A stretch of 64,000 bases of DNA, taken from the NCBI GenBank assembly GCA_964035575.1, contig OZ037916.1, forward strand, positions 124,001-188,000, in the 5' to 3' direction. A model generated the notes under the pieces. That model made no database searches. It was not told the DNA's origin and saw nothing but the letters and a program-made list of their open reading frames with translations. Positions within the stretch are counted from its first letter, which is position 1. Every line of letters starts with the position of its first letter. The stretch is from Rhynchopus sp. YZ270_cl-10. Taxonomy: Eukaryota; Euglenozoa; Diplonemea; Diplonemida; Diplonemidae. A program made the translations under genes and the position numbers. Of this stretch, positions 23,749 to 33,390 are shown piece after piece.

Positions 23749-23795
23749 ATTGTTGAAATGAAGTGTAGTTGCCACATTGTGCAAGATCCACTGTT
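23749..23795 (+). repeat. F2 hairpin repeat
   Basis: T run, AATTGTTGAAAT, AGTGTAGTTGCC, TTGTGCAAGATCCACTG; close to the copy at 12003. Confidence 0.65.
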
Positions 23796-24104
23796 GTTGT
23801 TTTTTTTCGTCACTCTTGCAGAACACTTAGATTGTTTTTTTTTTTTTTTTGTGCTGCAGAAAAAGGAATTTTTCAATTTCCCCAAATTTCTTTCAAAACG
23901 TTACCTTTTATTTGAAATAATAAAATAGAGTCTTGACTTCAGGATTAATTGCAAAGAAAGAAAACTATTAGGTTTGCCATGACTTCTTCTGCATGACAGT
24001 AAAATTCACTCCATTGCAATCCAACAAAACACCATTTTTTTTTTTCTTTTTTTTTATTTTTGCGTTCGACGAGAGGGGGGGGAAAGTACTATTTAAAAAT
24101 GTTG

Positions 24105-24144
24105 GTGTAAGATGATCCTAACCTTCACAGTGGTTAGTCACCTA
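24105..24144 (+). repeat. F1 hairpin repeat with compensatory stem
   Basis: Arms CTAACC and GGTTAG replace the CTAAGC and GCTTAG of other copies, so both sides of the pair changed. Flanks GTAAGATGATC and TCACCTA are kept. Confidence 0.6.
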
Positions 24145-24995
24145 TTTAACCTAAAAGAGAAATTGATAAGAAAAAAAAATCAAAACAAAGCACAATAGAC
24201 AAGATAGAGTGTATGCACCCCACCGTGCAAACACATGCAAGATGGGCCCTCAGCCTCTCTTGCTTTTAGCTTCCTATGTGAGAGACCACACAGGAATTCC
24301 CAATACCATAACACGTCACTCAGGGAAAGGGGGTAGGGGAGAAGAGGGGGGCAGAAAAGTAACTCAAGATACCTCTGACAATAAAAACTATCGTGGGAAG
24401 GGTAGGAAAAGGAGGGGAGATAGGGAGAGAGAGAGAAGAAGAAGAAGAAGAAAAAGGGTGGGGGGGGGGTGTAATGGGGGGAGAGAGATATGGGGAAAGC
24501 AACACACATGATGCAGCGAAGCAGTTTCGGTAGTGCAAAAAAAAGGGGAAGAGGGAAAAATAAAAAAGGGGAAGGGAAAAAGTGATGATGTAATCTGGTA
24601 GGACACAAAGAAGAAATTTACTGTATCCATTTTTTTTTTTTTTACGACTTTTTGAATATTTTTTTTTTGAAGAAAAGGGAAGAAGAGGGAAAAAAAAAAA
24701 ACTAAGAAAAAAAAAATGTTGTTTAGATACACCGAGGTCATCTGTGGCTTTTGATTTAAATTGGTTTTGTTATTGTCCCCCATATTGGTAACCTCATCCC
24801 AAATTGAGTGTGATGTCTTGTGCAGACGACACAGTTTTTTTTGTTGTATTTTCGTTGTTTTCCTTCTTTTTTTTTAATTGTTGATAAACTAGTTGAACAA
24901 GAGCTCAGGTTCAGAAAAAAAAGGGAGGGAAATATGGTCATCTTTTGTTTTGCTGTTCTTTTTTAGCAAGACAAAAAAGAAATACAAAAGAAAGT

Positions 24996-25039
24996 TGTAA
25001 GATACAACCTGAGCCTCTCCTACTGTTTTTAGTTACCTT
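24996..25039 (+). repeat. F1 hairpin repeat, diverged
   Basis: TTGTAAGATACAACCTGAGC, CTCTCCTACTG, TTTTTAGTTACCTTTAG. Confidence 0.5.
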
Positions 25040-25358
25040 TAGTAGTACGCTTGAGGATATAATTTTTTTTTTTTTTCAGAGAGACGCCAGAACATTGGGT
25101 AGGGAGAGTAGGGAGACGGAGGAGGGAGATAAGATCCCTCCCCCTCAAAGGGAACGTTGAAGATATCGTGCAAGAAAAGAAGAAGAAAAAAGACAGCTTT
25201 TGTGGAATAACTAAGGTGTGAGTTGTAAATAAAAAAAACAAAAAAAAAGGTCTCATTCAAACCTAATAAAAGCTGTCCCCATTTTTTTCCCCCTAATGAA
25301 GTGACCGCATCACCTCAAAAAATAGCAAAAAAAAGAAGAAAAAAAAAGGAAAATTGTT

Positions 25359-26816
25359 TTACTGGGTCTGCGCCTCGGTGATGGGGAGGGCCTGGCCCGG
25401 GTCGGATCCCTTGGGGTTGCAGTTGTTGAGCCAGATGCGGCAGCGGAACTGACGGTATCCGTCCTTGAGGATGCAACGGAAGTCGGGGTGGGTGGCCTCA
25501 GTCGTGTAGTGGAAGGTGAGCTTCTTGCGGTCGAACTGGAACTCTGCGCGATGCACCACAATCGGGATGCTGTGGCGCGCAATCTGGTGCGCAATGAACT
25601 TCATCGCCTTCGCCTCGTCGCTCACCAACCCCTCCCTCCAGGTCCGCACCTCCTCCTCCGTCGCATCGCGCTTCACTTTGTTGTTCTTCTTCGCCCCCTC
25701 CAGCGTGGACATCCCTTTACATTCAATGACCATTCCAAGATCAAGCCCTCTGTCTCCATCTACGATCACATGGCTTCCTGCGGGGGCAGATTTGCTGTGA
25801 ATGTACACTCCACAACGACCGTGTTTGTGCTGCACACGAACCTCATATGCGAGGGGTGGAAGGGACCTGGACCCTGCGGAGCCACATGAGGTGATGGAGG
25901 TGATGGAGGTGATTGAGGCACGGTTCGCTTTGCGTTGCGCTGCGGCCTGCTGGGCGGGGGTCAACTGCGATGCGAGGGTGGCGACCTGCTGGGGTGTCAA
26001 CGAATGTTGCTGCATTTGAGTCGCCGCCTGTACCACTGCGGCGCTCTCTGTCGGGCTTGGCGGAACAGATGAATCAGGAGACCCTGACGCCATCGACAGC
26101 GCCCCAGCACTCAACGACATGCTGCTGCTGTCCGCACTCTTCGCAGTGGGCGACATCATGTTGGTTGCAAGGTTCTGCTGCACAGCAGGCTGCGGGATCG
26201 GCGCCTGCTGCTGGTACGACACAGTAGTGTTCTGCGACGGCACCGACGTGAACGACCCACCACTCCCCGACACTGCGGTGTTCAAAATCGACCCAAACGA
26301 GTAGTTCTGCACCGGATGCGGCGACGCAGGCAACGACGGAGTCCCCTGCTGCACATACATCGCGGGCTGTGCAAACGCTGCACTGTTATTCCCCAAATCC
26401 GCACACACCGGAGTCGTACACGTGGACTGCACAACACCGGCCAACGCAGTAGGAATGTTCATACCGGGCACTGCAGCAGGCGCAGGCATCGGGCTGACCG
26501 GAGGTGTCATCTGGAAGGACCCACTGAAGGAGTTGTTCGCCAATGGGTTGCACCCGAAGGAGCCGTTCCCCAACGGGTTCCCCCCGAACGACCCGTTCGC
26601 AACAGGAGACCCACTGAAGGACCCATTGAAGGACCCATTCGCAATCGGGTTGCCGTTGAAAGACCCGTTCCCGATCTTGTTCTCCTCGAACACGAAGTCG
26701 CCGTAGGGGTTGTGCCGGAAGGACCCATGGCCGTGCGGGCTGACGTTGTCAGTAGAAGGCGTCGGGGGTGCCACCGCAATGGGAACCTGCACTGAGAGAA
26801 CCTGCTTGCCGGACAT
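25359..26816 (-). CDS. PSP1-domain protein, 485 aa
   Basis: The C-terminal part (about residues 325-470) matches the PSP1 conserved region: YEVRVQHKHGRCGVYIHS early, then KAMKFIAHQIARH and HRAEFQFDRKKLTFHYTTE, ending FRCRIWLNN. Eukaryotic members, including many in trypanosomatids, are linked to mRNA-associated complexes; that role here is inference. Residues about 48-105 are a degenerate repeat of NGSF and GNP units, and 105-320 are Gln/Ser/Pro-rich and probably disordered, with a TSITSITS run near 305. The start is the first in-frame ATG after stops in an AT-rich leader. Neighbours are unrecognised genes on the same strand. Confidence 0.85.
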   Translation of the reverse strand: MSGKQVLSVQVPIAVAPPTPSTDNVSPHGHGSFRHNPYGDFVFEENKIGNGSFNGNPIANGSFNGSFSGSPVANGSFGGNPLGNGSFGCNPLANNSFSGSFQMTPPVSPMPAPAAVPGMNIPTALAGVVQSTCTTPVCADLGNNSAAFAQPAMYVQQGTPSLPASPHPVQNYSFGSILNTAVSGSGGSFTSVPSQNTTVSYQQQAPIPQPAVQQNLATNMMSPTAKSADSSSMSLSAGALSMASGSPDSSVPPSPTESAAVVQAATQMQQHSLTPQQVATLASQLTPAQQAAAQRKANRASITSITSITSCGSAGSRSLPPLAYEVRVQHKHGRCGVYIHSKSAPAGSHVIVDGDRGLDLGMVIECKGMSTLEGAKKNNKVKRDATEEEVRTWREGLVSDEAKAMKFIAHQIARHSIPIVVHRAEFQFDRKKLTFHYTTEATHPDFRCILKDGYRQFRCRIWLNNCNPKGSDPGQALPITEAQTQ

Positions 26817-27117
26817 AGTGTCTCTCTTTTGTTTCGGTTGTTGAAAGAAGGATTAAAAAGTAGAAAAAAAAAGTTAAAAAGGGGGGGAAATGTGTTGTTA
26901 TATGTGTTATTGTATCACTGTGTTGTGTTTGAATGGGTTTTTATGAAGTTTTTGTTATGCGTGCGGAGCTGGATGCGTATGCTTAGGGTGGGTTGGATTT
27001 TTGGAGGGGATTACGAGAAAAAGAGGTGGTATATTTCATTCTTTTTCGGTTTTAAAAAATCCCATTTTGTTTTAAAAGGTTGCGCCCTTTTTTTCCCCTC
27101 AAAAAAAGGTATTTTTT
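26817..27117. other. Intergenic, nothing recognised
   Basis: T-rich on the minus strand, with GT-rich parts. It holds the leader of the PSP1 gene and the end of the next transcription unit's flank. Confidence 0.6.
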
Positions 27118-29241
27118 TTAGCGTCCTCTGAACGGAATTCCACACCGCAGCTGGAGCGCTGCACGTTTCTTTTCTACTCCTCCTTTATCGATGTCCCCCA
27201 TACACGCATCCAACTGGGAGCTTATCAACGCATTCGCAACAACGTCACTATCCGGGACTAATGTGCGTGCAAGCTCCTTCAACTCCCTGACATCGTAGGT
27301 TAACGGCAGGAGGGTGACGCTGGGGGCGAGGTACGTGCCCCCCTTCCATCCACTCACACCACACATCACCTCATCAAGAATGCACTCCGCCCTGGGTGAC
27401 AACACCCACGGCCCTTTTCTAAGCAGATCCCGCACCGCCTGCAACACCTCGGGGCTCTCCACCACTGCAGTCCTCCCATCCCTCACGGCAATAGCCAGCT
27501 GTGAATACACTGTGGACACCCCTTTTATTATGAGATGCCTTTGCTGGAGTTGTACTGTGTTTGAAGGCGATTTTGTTTTTGGAAAAACCCAGCTGGCTAT
27601 GGCGTCTGCAAAAGGTGTGGATGGGAGGGGTGGCGGCGCGAGGGAGGATTTCCTGTAGATAGCGACCAACAACGAGAGAAGCGCTGGGAGGAGGTCTGCT
27701 GGTGGAAGGTCTTGAACTGCAGCACCTAGATTGGTCTCAGCATGCGCACACCATGTGGTCAATACATCAACCAAACTACGACCCACCTTCAGGGTTGCCC
27801 TCGCAATCTCAAATACCTCCACCAAATCACTTCCTCCTCGTTTCTCAATTCTCCTCCGTTTATTTGGCCCCACAGCTCCCAGCAAATCCAATGTACTCTT
27901 TAAAATGGTTTGACTCCCTCCTAATACTAAAGCCCCTTCCGCAAAGGCCGCAAACGATTTTGCTCTAAATTTATTCGGATCACGCAAAATGGTTCCCGCC
28001 ATCTGAAGTGAATCAAGCAATATGGAAAACACCGTTTGATTTAAATGAAGCCTTCGATGCAAACTAGGTGGTATCCTAGAACGGTGTTGTGGGAGGGCAA
28101 GGAGACGGAGGAGATCCACTGTGTGAAGAATGTCTGCTGTTTGTTTGTTTCCCGCTTCATGAACCTGCACCTCACATTCGATACGAAGCTCTGTGTCTTC
28201 TGCCCCTAACTGTACTCCCATCACCTCTGCCACAGCCCGCCCCAACAATCTGCAAGAAGCGATCGACGCACCTTCTAACACAGTCCACTCCTCAGGAGCG
28301 CCTTTTTCGTTCTCATCCTCGAGAAATGGAAGAAGAATCGGGTTCACCACAATACCCTGAGTAGACACTATTGCACGCAACAGTGACAAATCTATGTCAC
28401 AAAAAAAGCGGTTTTTTGCAACAATCGCCGCACAGTTTCCTGACAGAATTGAGGAAAGAATTCGCTCCGGATATCCCTCTGACGACAGCGCCAACACTGC
28501 TGCGGACGCTGTTATGACACTCATGAAACACTCCACAAACACCTTACCCCCAAGCACCGCCTCGGTCTGCACCGGACGTTCACATAACGCCTCCTCCAAT
28601 GCCAGCCGTGATTCACCCGAACCGAGAAGGGTCTGCACTGCCACAGTACCTCCACCACCACCACCACCTGCCTGCACCACAAGCCTTGCCCCCACCCTCT
28701 CCACCTCGCGGGCCATATGCGCTAGACGTACCCCTTCTGTCGCACCCTGTTGTTGCGCGCAATGGATCTTCCCCGCAAGAACCGCAACCTCCGTTTCCGT
28801 CTCGACCACCGGAGTGTCTGCGAGGCGGGTAAGTGTCGTAATTTTTCCAGGAGGTTTGTGATGAGGATCGCAGAGTGTTTGCAATTCAAGCGCATCAGCG
28901 TAGAGAAATCCTAAGGCAGTAGCAGCAGCACGGCAAGAGGTTGTTATAGTAGAAACCTCGGGAGAGGTGAGGGTGGCTGCAAGGGTGCGCGGGGTGAGTG
29001 GTGTAACGTTGTTGTCCACATTGTTCTTCCCACACCACCTCAACAACGCCCCTGCAGCGATCCCGGCTATCTTCACCGCTGGATCCTTACCATCCGGCCT
29101 GGCATCCCCTGTCCACACCACCCTACACGCCTTCACAGCAAGACCCTGTACAGCCGAAGCTACCTGCCGGCTGTCTGCAGCCCTCTCCACCGCTGAAGCA
29201 CCATGAAGAAGAAGAAGGGTACGAAGGTCTTCGTCGGTCAT
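27118..29241 (-). CDS. Unrecognised helical protein, 707 aa
   Basis: The frame is open to 29643, but I start at 29241 (MTDEDLRTLLLLHGAS) because composition changes there from T-rich, pyrimidine-type leader to codon-like sequence. The protein is rich in Ala and Leu, with many predicted helices and a Gly run near residue 170. No catalytic motif, signal peptide or clear membrane segment is visible. An armadillo/HEAT-like repeat fold would fit the pattern but is not demonstrated. It ends in a basic CGIPFRGR tail. Function unknown. Confidence 0.8.
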   Translation of the reverse strand: MTDEDLRTLLLLHGASAVERAADSRQVASAVQGLAVKACRVVWTGDARPDGKDPAVKIAGIAAGALLRWCGKNNVDNNVTPLTPRTLAATLTSPEVSTITTSCRAAATALGFLYADALELQTLCDPHHKPPGKITTLTRLADTPVVETETEVAVLAGKIHCAQQQGATEGVRLAHMAREVERVGARLVVQAGGGGGGGTVAVQTLLGSGESRLALEEALCERPVQTEAVLGGKVFVECFMSVITASAAVLALSSEGYPERILSSILSGNCAAIVAKNRFFCDIDLSLLRAIVSTQGIVVNPILLPFLEDENEKGAPEEWTVLEGASIASCRLLGRAVAEVMGVQLGAEDTELRIECEVQVHEAGNKQTADILHTVDLLRLLALPQHRSRIPPSLHRRLHLNQTVFSILLDSLQMAGTILRDPNKFRAKSFAAFAEGALVLGGSQTILKSTLDLLGAVGPNKRRRIEKRGGSDLVEVFEIARATLKVGRSLVDVLTTWCAHAETNLGAAVQDLPPADLLPALLSLLVAIYRKSSLAPPPLPSTPFADAIASWVFPKTKSPSNTVQLQQRHLIIKGVSTVYSQLAIAVRDGRTAVVESPEVLQAVRDLLRKGPWVLSPRAECILDEVMCGVSGWKGGTYLAPSVTLLPLTYDVRELKELARTLVPDSDVVANALISSQLDACMGDIDKGGVEKKRAALQLRCGIPFRGR

Positions 29242-29781
29242 TTTTTTTTTGGTGATTTTGGAGAGAAAAGGAGAGGGTAAAAAAATAAGGATACCCTTCC
29301 TCTTCCTCTGCAGGGAGTTGAAGAAAAAGGGATGTAAAGAGAGAGAGAGAGAGGAGAAATAGATTGGAAGAAGAAAAAAATGTGGATTATACTGCTCATT
29401 TTTGAGTATTTTTTTATTTAGAATTCGGAGGGGCGAGAAGGGGTTTGATAAAAAAAAAAAGGGAAAAATTTGAACAACCAAAAAAACCAATTCCCTATGT
29501 AAATAGAGCAGTTTTTTTCCCCCCACGCAATCTTCCTCTTCCCCCCTATAGCAGTGCTGTAAGACTACGTAAAGAATACGTATCCGTATCCTTGTTTTCT
29601 GGATCACCTGACCCGCCCATATACCCCGCACCATACGCAACATAAGACATTACGCTCAACCCACCACCCCGAACTACGGATACGTATCCGGATACCCATC
29701 CCGTATTCTATATACAGCACTGCCCTATAGTGGGCAGTTCTTCAATAGAAATTTTTTGAAAATTTCAGTCTCCTCTTTTCG

Positions 29782-31362
29782 CTATCGATGTTCCGCCTCC
29801 TTCAGAAGGGCTTGTAGGTGCGCGACACCTCGCGAATTGACGATGGTGGTAGAGTACTGAGAAAGGATCACGTGCAGGAGGTGCGACAGCTGCAGGCTGC
29901 TGCGGCCCTCCCCTTCCCCCCCTTGCTCATTCCGAGAGAGGATGATGTTCAGCGTTTCTGCGCCATCCTCTGGGACTATCTCGGGTATAAGCGCCAAGCA
30001 TGCCAACGCTACTTCTCTGTCAGGCTCTGGCGCGCTGGATGCCGCGAACAACAACAACCTCTGATGATATTCAGGATACGCCATGATCCGATGTGAATGC
30101 GCCTTTACCCTTGGCAATAAGGTATCCGGCACCGTCATTGGTGGAGGAATAGCAACATATAGGTTTTGGTCACATTGCAACACCTTTGTCGCAATGTGCT
30201 TCACGGTATCCTCATCAGTTCCCTTAAAGACCACCTGACCGGAGACTTGCAAATCTAATAACGCATTGCATATAGTAAGGGAGGTTTCACTATGAGATTT
30301 CTCTGCCGCAGTGGTGCCAAGAATCGACAAAAAATCGATTTTAACGGCACCATATACCTCCATATTCCCTACACTATGCTCCTGAGGGCGTGCGGCCACC
30401 TCTAGGAGCCGCTCTGAAAGCTGTTTTGCCTCTTCTTCCCCTCCGATCACCGCTGCGTCCCATTCCTTTTGTACGGTGCCTCTCGAATTTGCTACTAAAA
30501 CCCGAACCGACGCGCTTTGCACCCCAACTGCAGTCAACACACAGGTATCTGGATCGCGAATGCTATTCTGAAAAGGATGCACCGCAGATAACAATACATC
30601 CTCTCTGTCCAAGATCAATAAGGGATACTCCGCTGCAGTTATCAACGGAATGAGAGACGGGAACGCATCCGAACGGTGCACAAAAAGGGCACGGCTTTTC
30701 TTTACCCCTACCTCCGTTCGAGTCACTTTGTCGGTCAAAACGTTGATATGAAACATTTCGGGATATAAACTCGGTCTACTCCTCGCCCATGGAGATGATA
30801 CTAATGAAGCCAGCTTGTCTCCCGCCAATCTGGCCAATAGATTTGGGTTGATATTCGCCAAGACCTCCAGATCCATTCCCGACGCAAGCAATGTGATAGG
30901 GACACCTGCCGCTAGCAGCTTTCCGAGGAAGAACTCTGCGGCCCCTTCTGGGCCCAAAACCCTGTGGTCGACGGTCATGGTGTCTAAATCGAGGACCAAG
31001 GAGAGGCTTGCGGGGGGGTCGTCGCTTCCTCGTCTGGTTGTTTGCGCCTTTTTGCGGAGGATGTCCTCTTCGTACCCTTGGAGTTCTCGCTCGAGTATTG
31101 TTAGTTTGTTCCGTAGACGTGATGTCTCTGCGTGAGGTGAAGCAGCATGTGGCATAGTGGTGTCCTCGATAGGTGTTCTAGGTGCATCGTCTTCGCTTCG
31201 TTGTGATGCAGCTTCGGAGGATGTGTGCGAGCGGGATGGATGGGACTGCGGGGAGGAGACGTGTGCTTCGTGGCTGCCGGCATGTGGGGAGTTCTCATTT
31301 GGTTCCCCCTCATTGAAAACGTATTCATGTATGCCTTCGTATCCGCTTAATCGGGTGGACAT
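29782..31362 (-). CDS. Unrecognised 526-aa protein; possible degenerate HAD/FCP1-like domain
   Basis: The first 80 residues are Ser/His/Pro-rich and disordered, and 80-110 look like a coiled coil. At about 117-180 the sequence LVLDLDTMTVD, then FFLGKLLAAGVPITLLASG, resembles the DxDxT/V motif and following helix-strand of FCP1/SCP-type HAD phosphatases. The rest is not alignable by eye. The ATG follows a long pyrimidine stretch with a CCCAAA tract upstream. HAD membership is a weak inference. Confidence 0.75.
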   Translation of the reverse strand: MSTRLSGYEGIHEYVFNEGEPNENSPHAGSHEAHVSSPQSHPSRSHTSSEAASQRSEDDAPRTPIEDTTMPHAASPHAETSRLRNKLTILERELQGYEEDILRKKAQTTRRGSDDPPASLSLVLDLDTMTVDHRVLGPEGAAEFFLGKLLAAGVPITLLASGMDLEVLANINPNLLARLAGDKLASLVSSPWARSRPSLYPEMFHINVLTDKVTRTEVGVKKSRALFVHRSDAFPSLIPLITAAEYPLLILDREDVLLSAVHPFQNSIRDPDTCVLTAVGVQSASVRVLVANSRGTVQKEWDAAVIGGEEEAKQLSERLLEVAARPQEHSVGNMEVYGAVKIDFLSILGTTAAEKSHSETSLTICNALLDLQVSGQVVFKGTDEDTVKHIATKVLQCDQNLYVAIPPPMTVPDTLLPRVKAHSHRIMAYPEYHQRLLLFAASSAPEPDREVALACLALIPEIVPEDGAETLNIILSRNEQGGEGEGRSSLQLSHLLHVILSQYSTTIVNSRGVAHLQALLKEAEHR

Positions 31363-31460
31363 CGTGTTGAGAGGGAGAGAAGGGGGGAGGGGGAGAGGAG
31401 AGAGAGAGGAGAGGTGTTAAATGAAGTGGTGTTTGAGTTAAAAGATCTTTGGGGGAAATG

Positions 31461-31495
31461 TTTGGGTTTGGGTTTGGGTTTGGGTAGGGTAGGGG
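31461..31495 (+). promoter_or_regulatory. (TTTGGG)4 tract, G-quadruplex-capable and telomere-like
   Basis: Four TTTGGG units are followed by TAGGGTAGGGG, about 100 bp upstream of the 31362 start codon. Plus-strand G runs are spaced by three bases. It may be an interstitial telomere-like repeat or a promoter element. Confidence 0.5.
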
Positions 31496-31687
31496 AAGAA
31501 AAGTGTGTTCTTTTTGTTGTGTTTGTTTTAGTTGCCATCATATTGGGCAAAGAAACTAAATAGGAGTGAATCATGATGAAGAAAAATAGGGGTAGGGGAG
31601 GGAATTTACAAGGGGGCTTATCTGAACAAAACAAAAAATAGAAACTTAACACTCATCACACGATAAAACCCATGGGAGAGAGGTTGT

Positions 31688-31751
31688 GGTGACACCTCGA
31701 CCTATTTGGGCGAGGAGTGGCTCTGCCAGCGCGGTTCGTCCCCAGAACCGC
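31688..31751. ncRNA. Candidate structured RNA or triple hairpin
   Basis: Three adjacent hairpins lie in a balanced-GC island: arms CCTCG/CGAGG, TGGC/GCCA and GCGGTTC/GAACCGC. It is not a complete tRNA. Orientation and expression are unknown. Confidence 0.25.
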
Positions 31752-32021
31752 AAAAGTGTGTTCAAAATGCTTTGTTTCTATTTCCTCCTTCATTTCATGA
31801 GGTGACACAAAAAAAAAAAAATCTGAACGGTCACGAATGGGACCTCAGAAAGACAGTCTGGACAATATAGTCAAATCTGAGGTGAGAAATCGGGAGGACG
31901 AATCCAAAACCCGATGAGCAGTGCAAAAAAGTTGTTTCAAAAACTAACGATACTAACTATTCTACTGAATAGAAGGTATAATAGGGTGCACTAAATGTAA
32001 AAAAGAAAAAGAAAAAGAAAC

Positions 32022-32060
32022 GTTTATAAGATGACCCAAGCCTCTCGTGCTTAGTCACTG
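32022..32060 (+). repeat. F1 hairpin repeat (unit 1)
   Basis: TTTATAAGATGACCCAAGCC, TCTCGTGCTTAGTCACTGTG; followed by a TTCGTTATCGCGCAG tail also seen near 16880. Confidence 0.7.
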
Positions 32061-32125
32061 TGATCACATTCGTTATCGCGCAGCTGCGTGGGTTTCCACA
32101 AGTTTGTAGGAAAAAGGAACGGTCG

Positions 32126-32216
32126 TTGATGCAGGCAACTCCGACTGACCCACGTACGACGCCAGCCATCTGGATGAAAGCACAAAGTAACCTGCGGCCT
32201 ACAACAGTAGATGTAA
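32126..32216 (+). repeat. 90-bp GC-rich dispersed element, copy 1
   Basis: Starts GATGCAGGCAACTCCGACTG and contains CCCACGTACGACGCCAGCC and CCTGCGGCC. Other copies are at 32978, 47498 and 60376, all in the same orientation. Confidence 0.8.
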
Positions 32217-32235
32217 AAGGGGGGAAAAGCAAAAG

Positions 32236-32273
32236 ATTTATAAGATGGACCCAGCCTCTCATACTGAGTCACC
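32236..32273 (+). repeat. F1 hairpin repeat, second in unit 1
   Basis: TTTATAAGATGGACCCAGCC, TCTCATACTGAGTCACC. Confidence 0.65.
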
Positions 32274-32421
32274 GTGATCACAATCGCGGGGTGACTAAAA
32301 ATAAAGCGACTGAGATCTGAGAAACCGGGAGGACGAATCCAAAGCCCGGTGGCATTAAAAATGCATACACTGCATTTGTTACCTTTGCTAAAACCACTGC
32401 ATATAACAAGCAGCGTGTGAT

Positions 32422-32577
32422 TGGTGTGATTCAGGGGGTACGGAGAACCCACGGACAACCCACGGAAGAACCACGGGGGAACGACGGAGAACTGTTTCAG
32501 GCTATATTAAGATTTGCGGAGCACCTTCGGGAGAACCACGGGGGAACCACGGAGAATCCGTTTGGGTGATCACACCA
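32422..32577. mobile_element. 156-bp MITE with exact ends and empty-site partner
   Basis: Ends TGGTGTGAT and ATCACACCA are perfect inverted repeats, flanked by GTGAT on both sides (32417-32421 and 32578-32582). Unit 2 of the duplication has a single GTGAT at 33273-33277 with no insert, which is the empty site. The interior has repeated CCACGGGGGAAC-type motifs. No coding capacity. Confidence 0.9.
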
Positions 32578-32866
32578 GTGATGTTTTTTTTTGATACCGC
32601 CTCGTGAACAAAAAAAAGAGAGAGAGAAAAAAGGGGGGAATAAAAAATACTGGTAAAATTCTCCTCGTCATAATAACTGCTGAGGGGGTTTAGTCACTTC
32701 TCGACAGTTTGGACAATATAGTCAAATCTGAGATCTGAGAAATCGGGAGGACGAATCCAAAACCCGATGAGCAGTGCAAAAAAGTTGTTTCAAAAACTAA
32801 TGATACGGACTATTCTACTGAATAGAAGGTATAATAGGGTGCACTAAATGTAAAAAAGAAAAAGAA

Positions 32867-32905
32867 ACGTTACCAAGATGACCCCAAGCCTCTCGTGCTT
32901 AGCAC
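32867..32905 (+). repeat. F1 hairpin repeat (unit 2)
   Basis: ACCAAGATGACCCCAAGCC, TCTCGTGCTTAGCACC. Confidence 0.65.
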
Positions 32906-32977
32906 CTTGATCACATTCGATATCGCGCAGCATCGGCTGCGTGGGTTTCCACAAGTTTGCAGGAAAAAGGAATGGTC

Positions 32978-33068
32978 GTTGATGCAGGCAACTCCGACTG
33001 ACCCACGTACGACGCCAGCCATCTGGATGAAAGCACAAAGTAACCTGCGGCCTACAACAGTAGATGTA
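32978..33068 (+). repeat. 90-bp GC-rich dispersed element, copy 2
   Basis: Duplicate of the element at 32126 with very few differences. Confidence 0.8.
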
Positions 33069-33085
33069 AAAGGGGGGGAGAAAAG

Positions 33086-33126
33086 CAAAATTTATAAGGC
33101 GGACCCAGCCTCTCATACTGAGTCAC
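33086..33126 (+). repeat. F1 hairpin repeat, second in unit 2
   Basis: TTTATAAGGCGGACCCAGCC, TCTCATACTGAGTCACC. Confidence 0.6.
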
Positions 33127-33390
33127 CGTGATCACAATCGTATCGGGGTGACTAAAAATAAAGCGACTGAGATCTGAGAAACCGGGAGGACGAATCCAAA
33201 GCCCGGTGGCATTAAAATGCAGACACTGCATTTGTTACCTATGCTAAAACCACTGCATATAACAAGCAGCGTGTGATGTTTTTTTGATACCCCCTCGTGA
33301 ACAAAAAAAAAAAGAGAGAAAAAAAAACAGGAATAAAAAATACTGGTAAAATTCTCCTCGGCATAATAACTGCGGAGGGGGTTTAGTCAC

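Larger units (their letters stand above)
11163..25358. other. 14-kb gene-poor, homopolymer-rich region
   Basis: No confident protein gene. The stretch is dominated by A and T runs, purine blocks and repeats: F1 and F2 hairpins, several fold-back elements and short inverted repeats, listed separately. Small islands of balanced composition occur; the most exon-like is 22979-23097. GACAGGTCCTTGA-type repeats lie at about 14885-15045. The region may be intergenic, or it may hold long introns with small exons that cannot be recognised by eye. Confidence 0.6.
31363..31851. other. Intergenic upstream of the 526-aa gene
   Basis: Holds the pyrimidine-rich leader, the TTTGGG tract, and the triple-hairpin segment annotated separately; otherwise nothing. 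Confidence 0.6.
31852..32700. repeat. Tandem duplication, unit 1 (carries a MITE)
   Basis: Unit of about 690 bp plus a 161-bp insertion. It shares with unit 2 the start GGACAATATAGTCAAATCTG, two F1 hairpins, a 90-bp GC-rich element, and an end near CTCCTCGTCATAATAACTGC. A few per cent divergence separates the units. Confidence 0.9.
32703..33390. repeat. Tandem duplication, unit 2 (empty site)
   Basis: Second unit of the duplication, without the MITE. It ends CTCCTCGGCATAATAACTGC and GTTTAGTCACT. Confidence 0.9.

Noticed and set aside
29242-29643. Longer N-terminus of the 707-aa protein
   Set aside because: Upstream sequence is homopolymer-rich and encodes runs of Phe, Leu and Lys, unlike the body of the protein.
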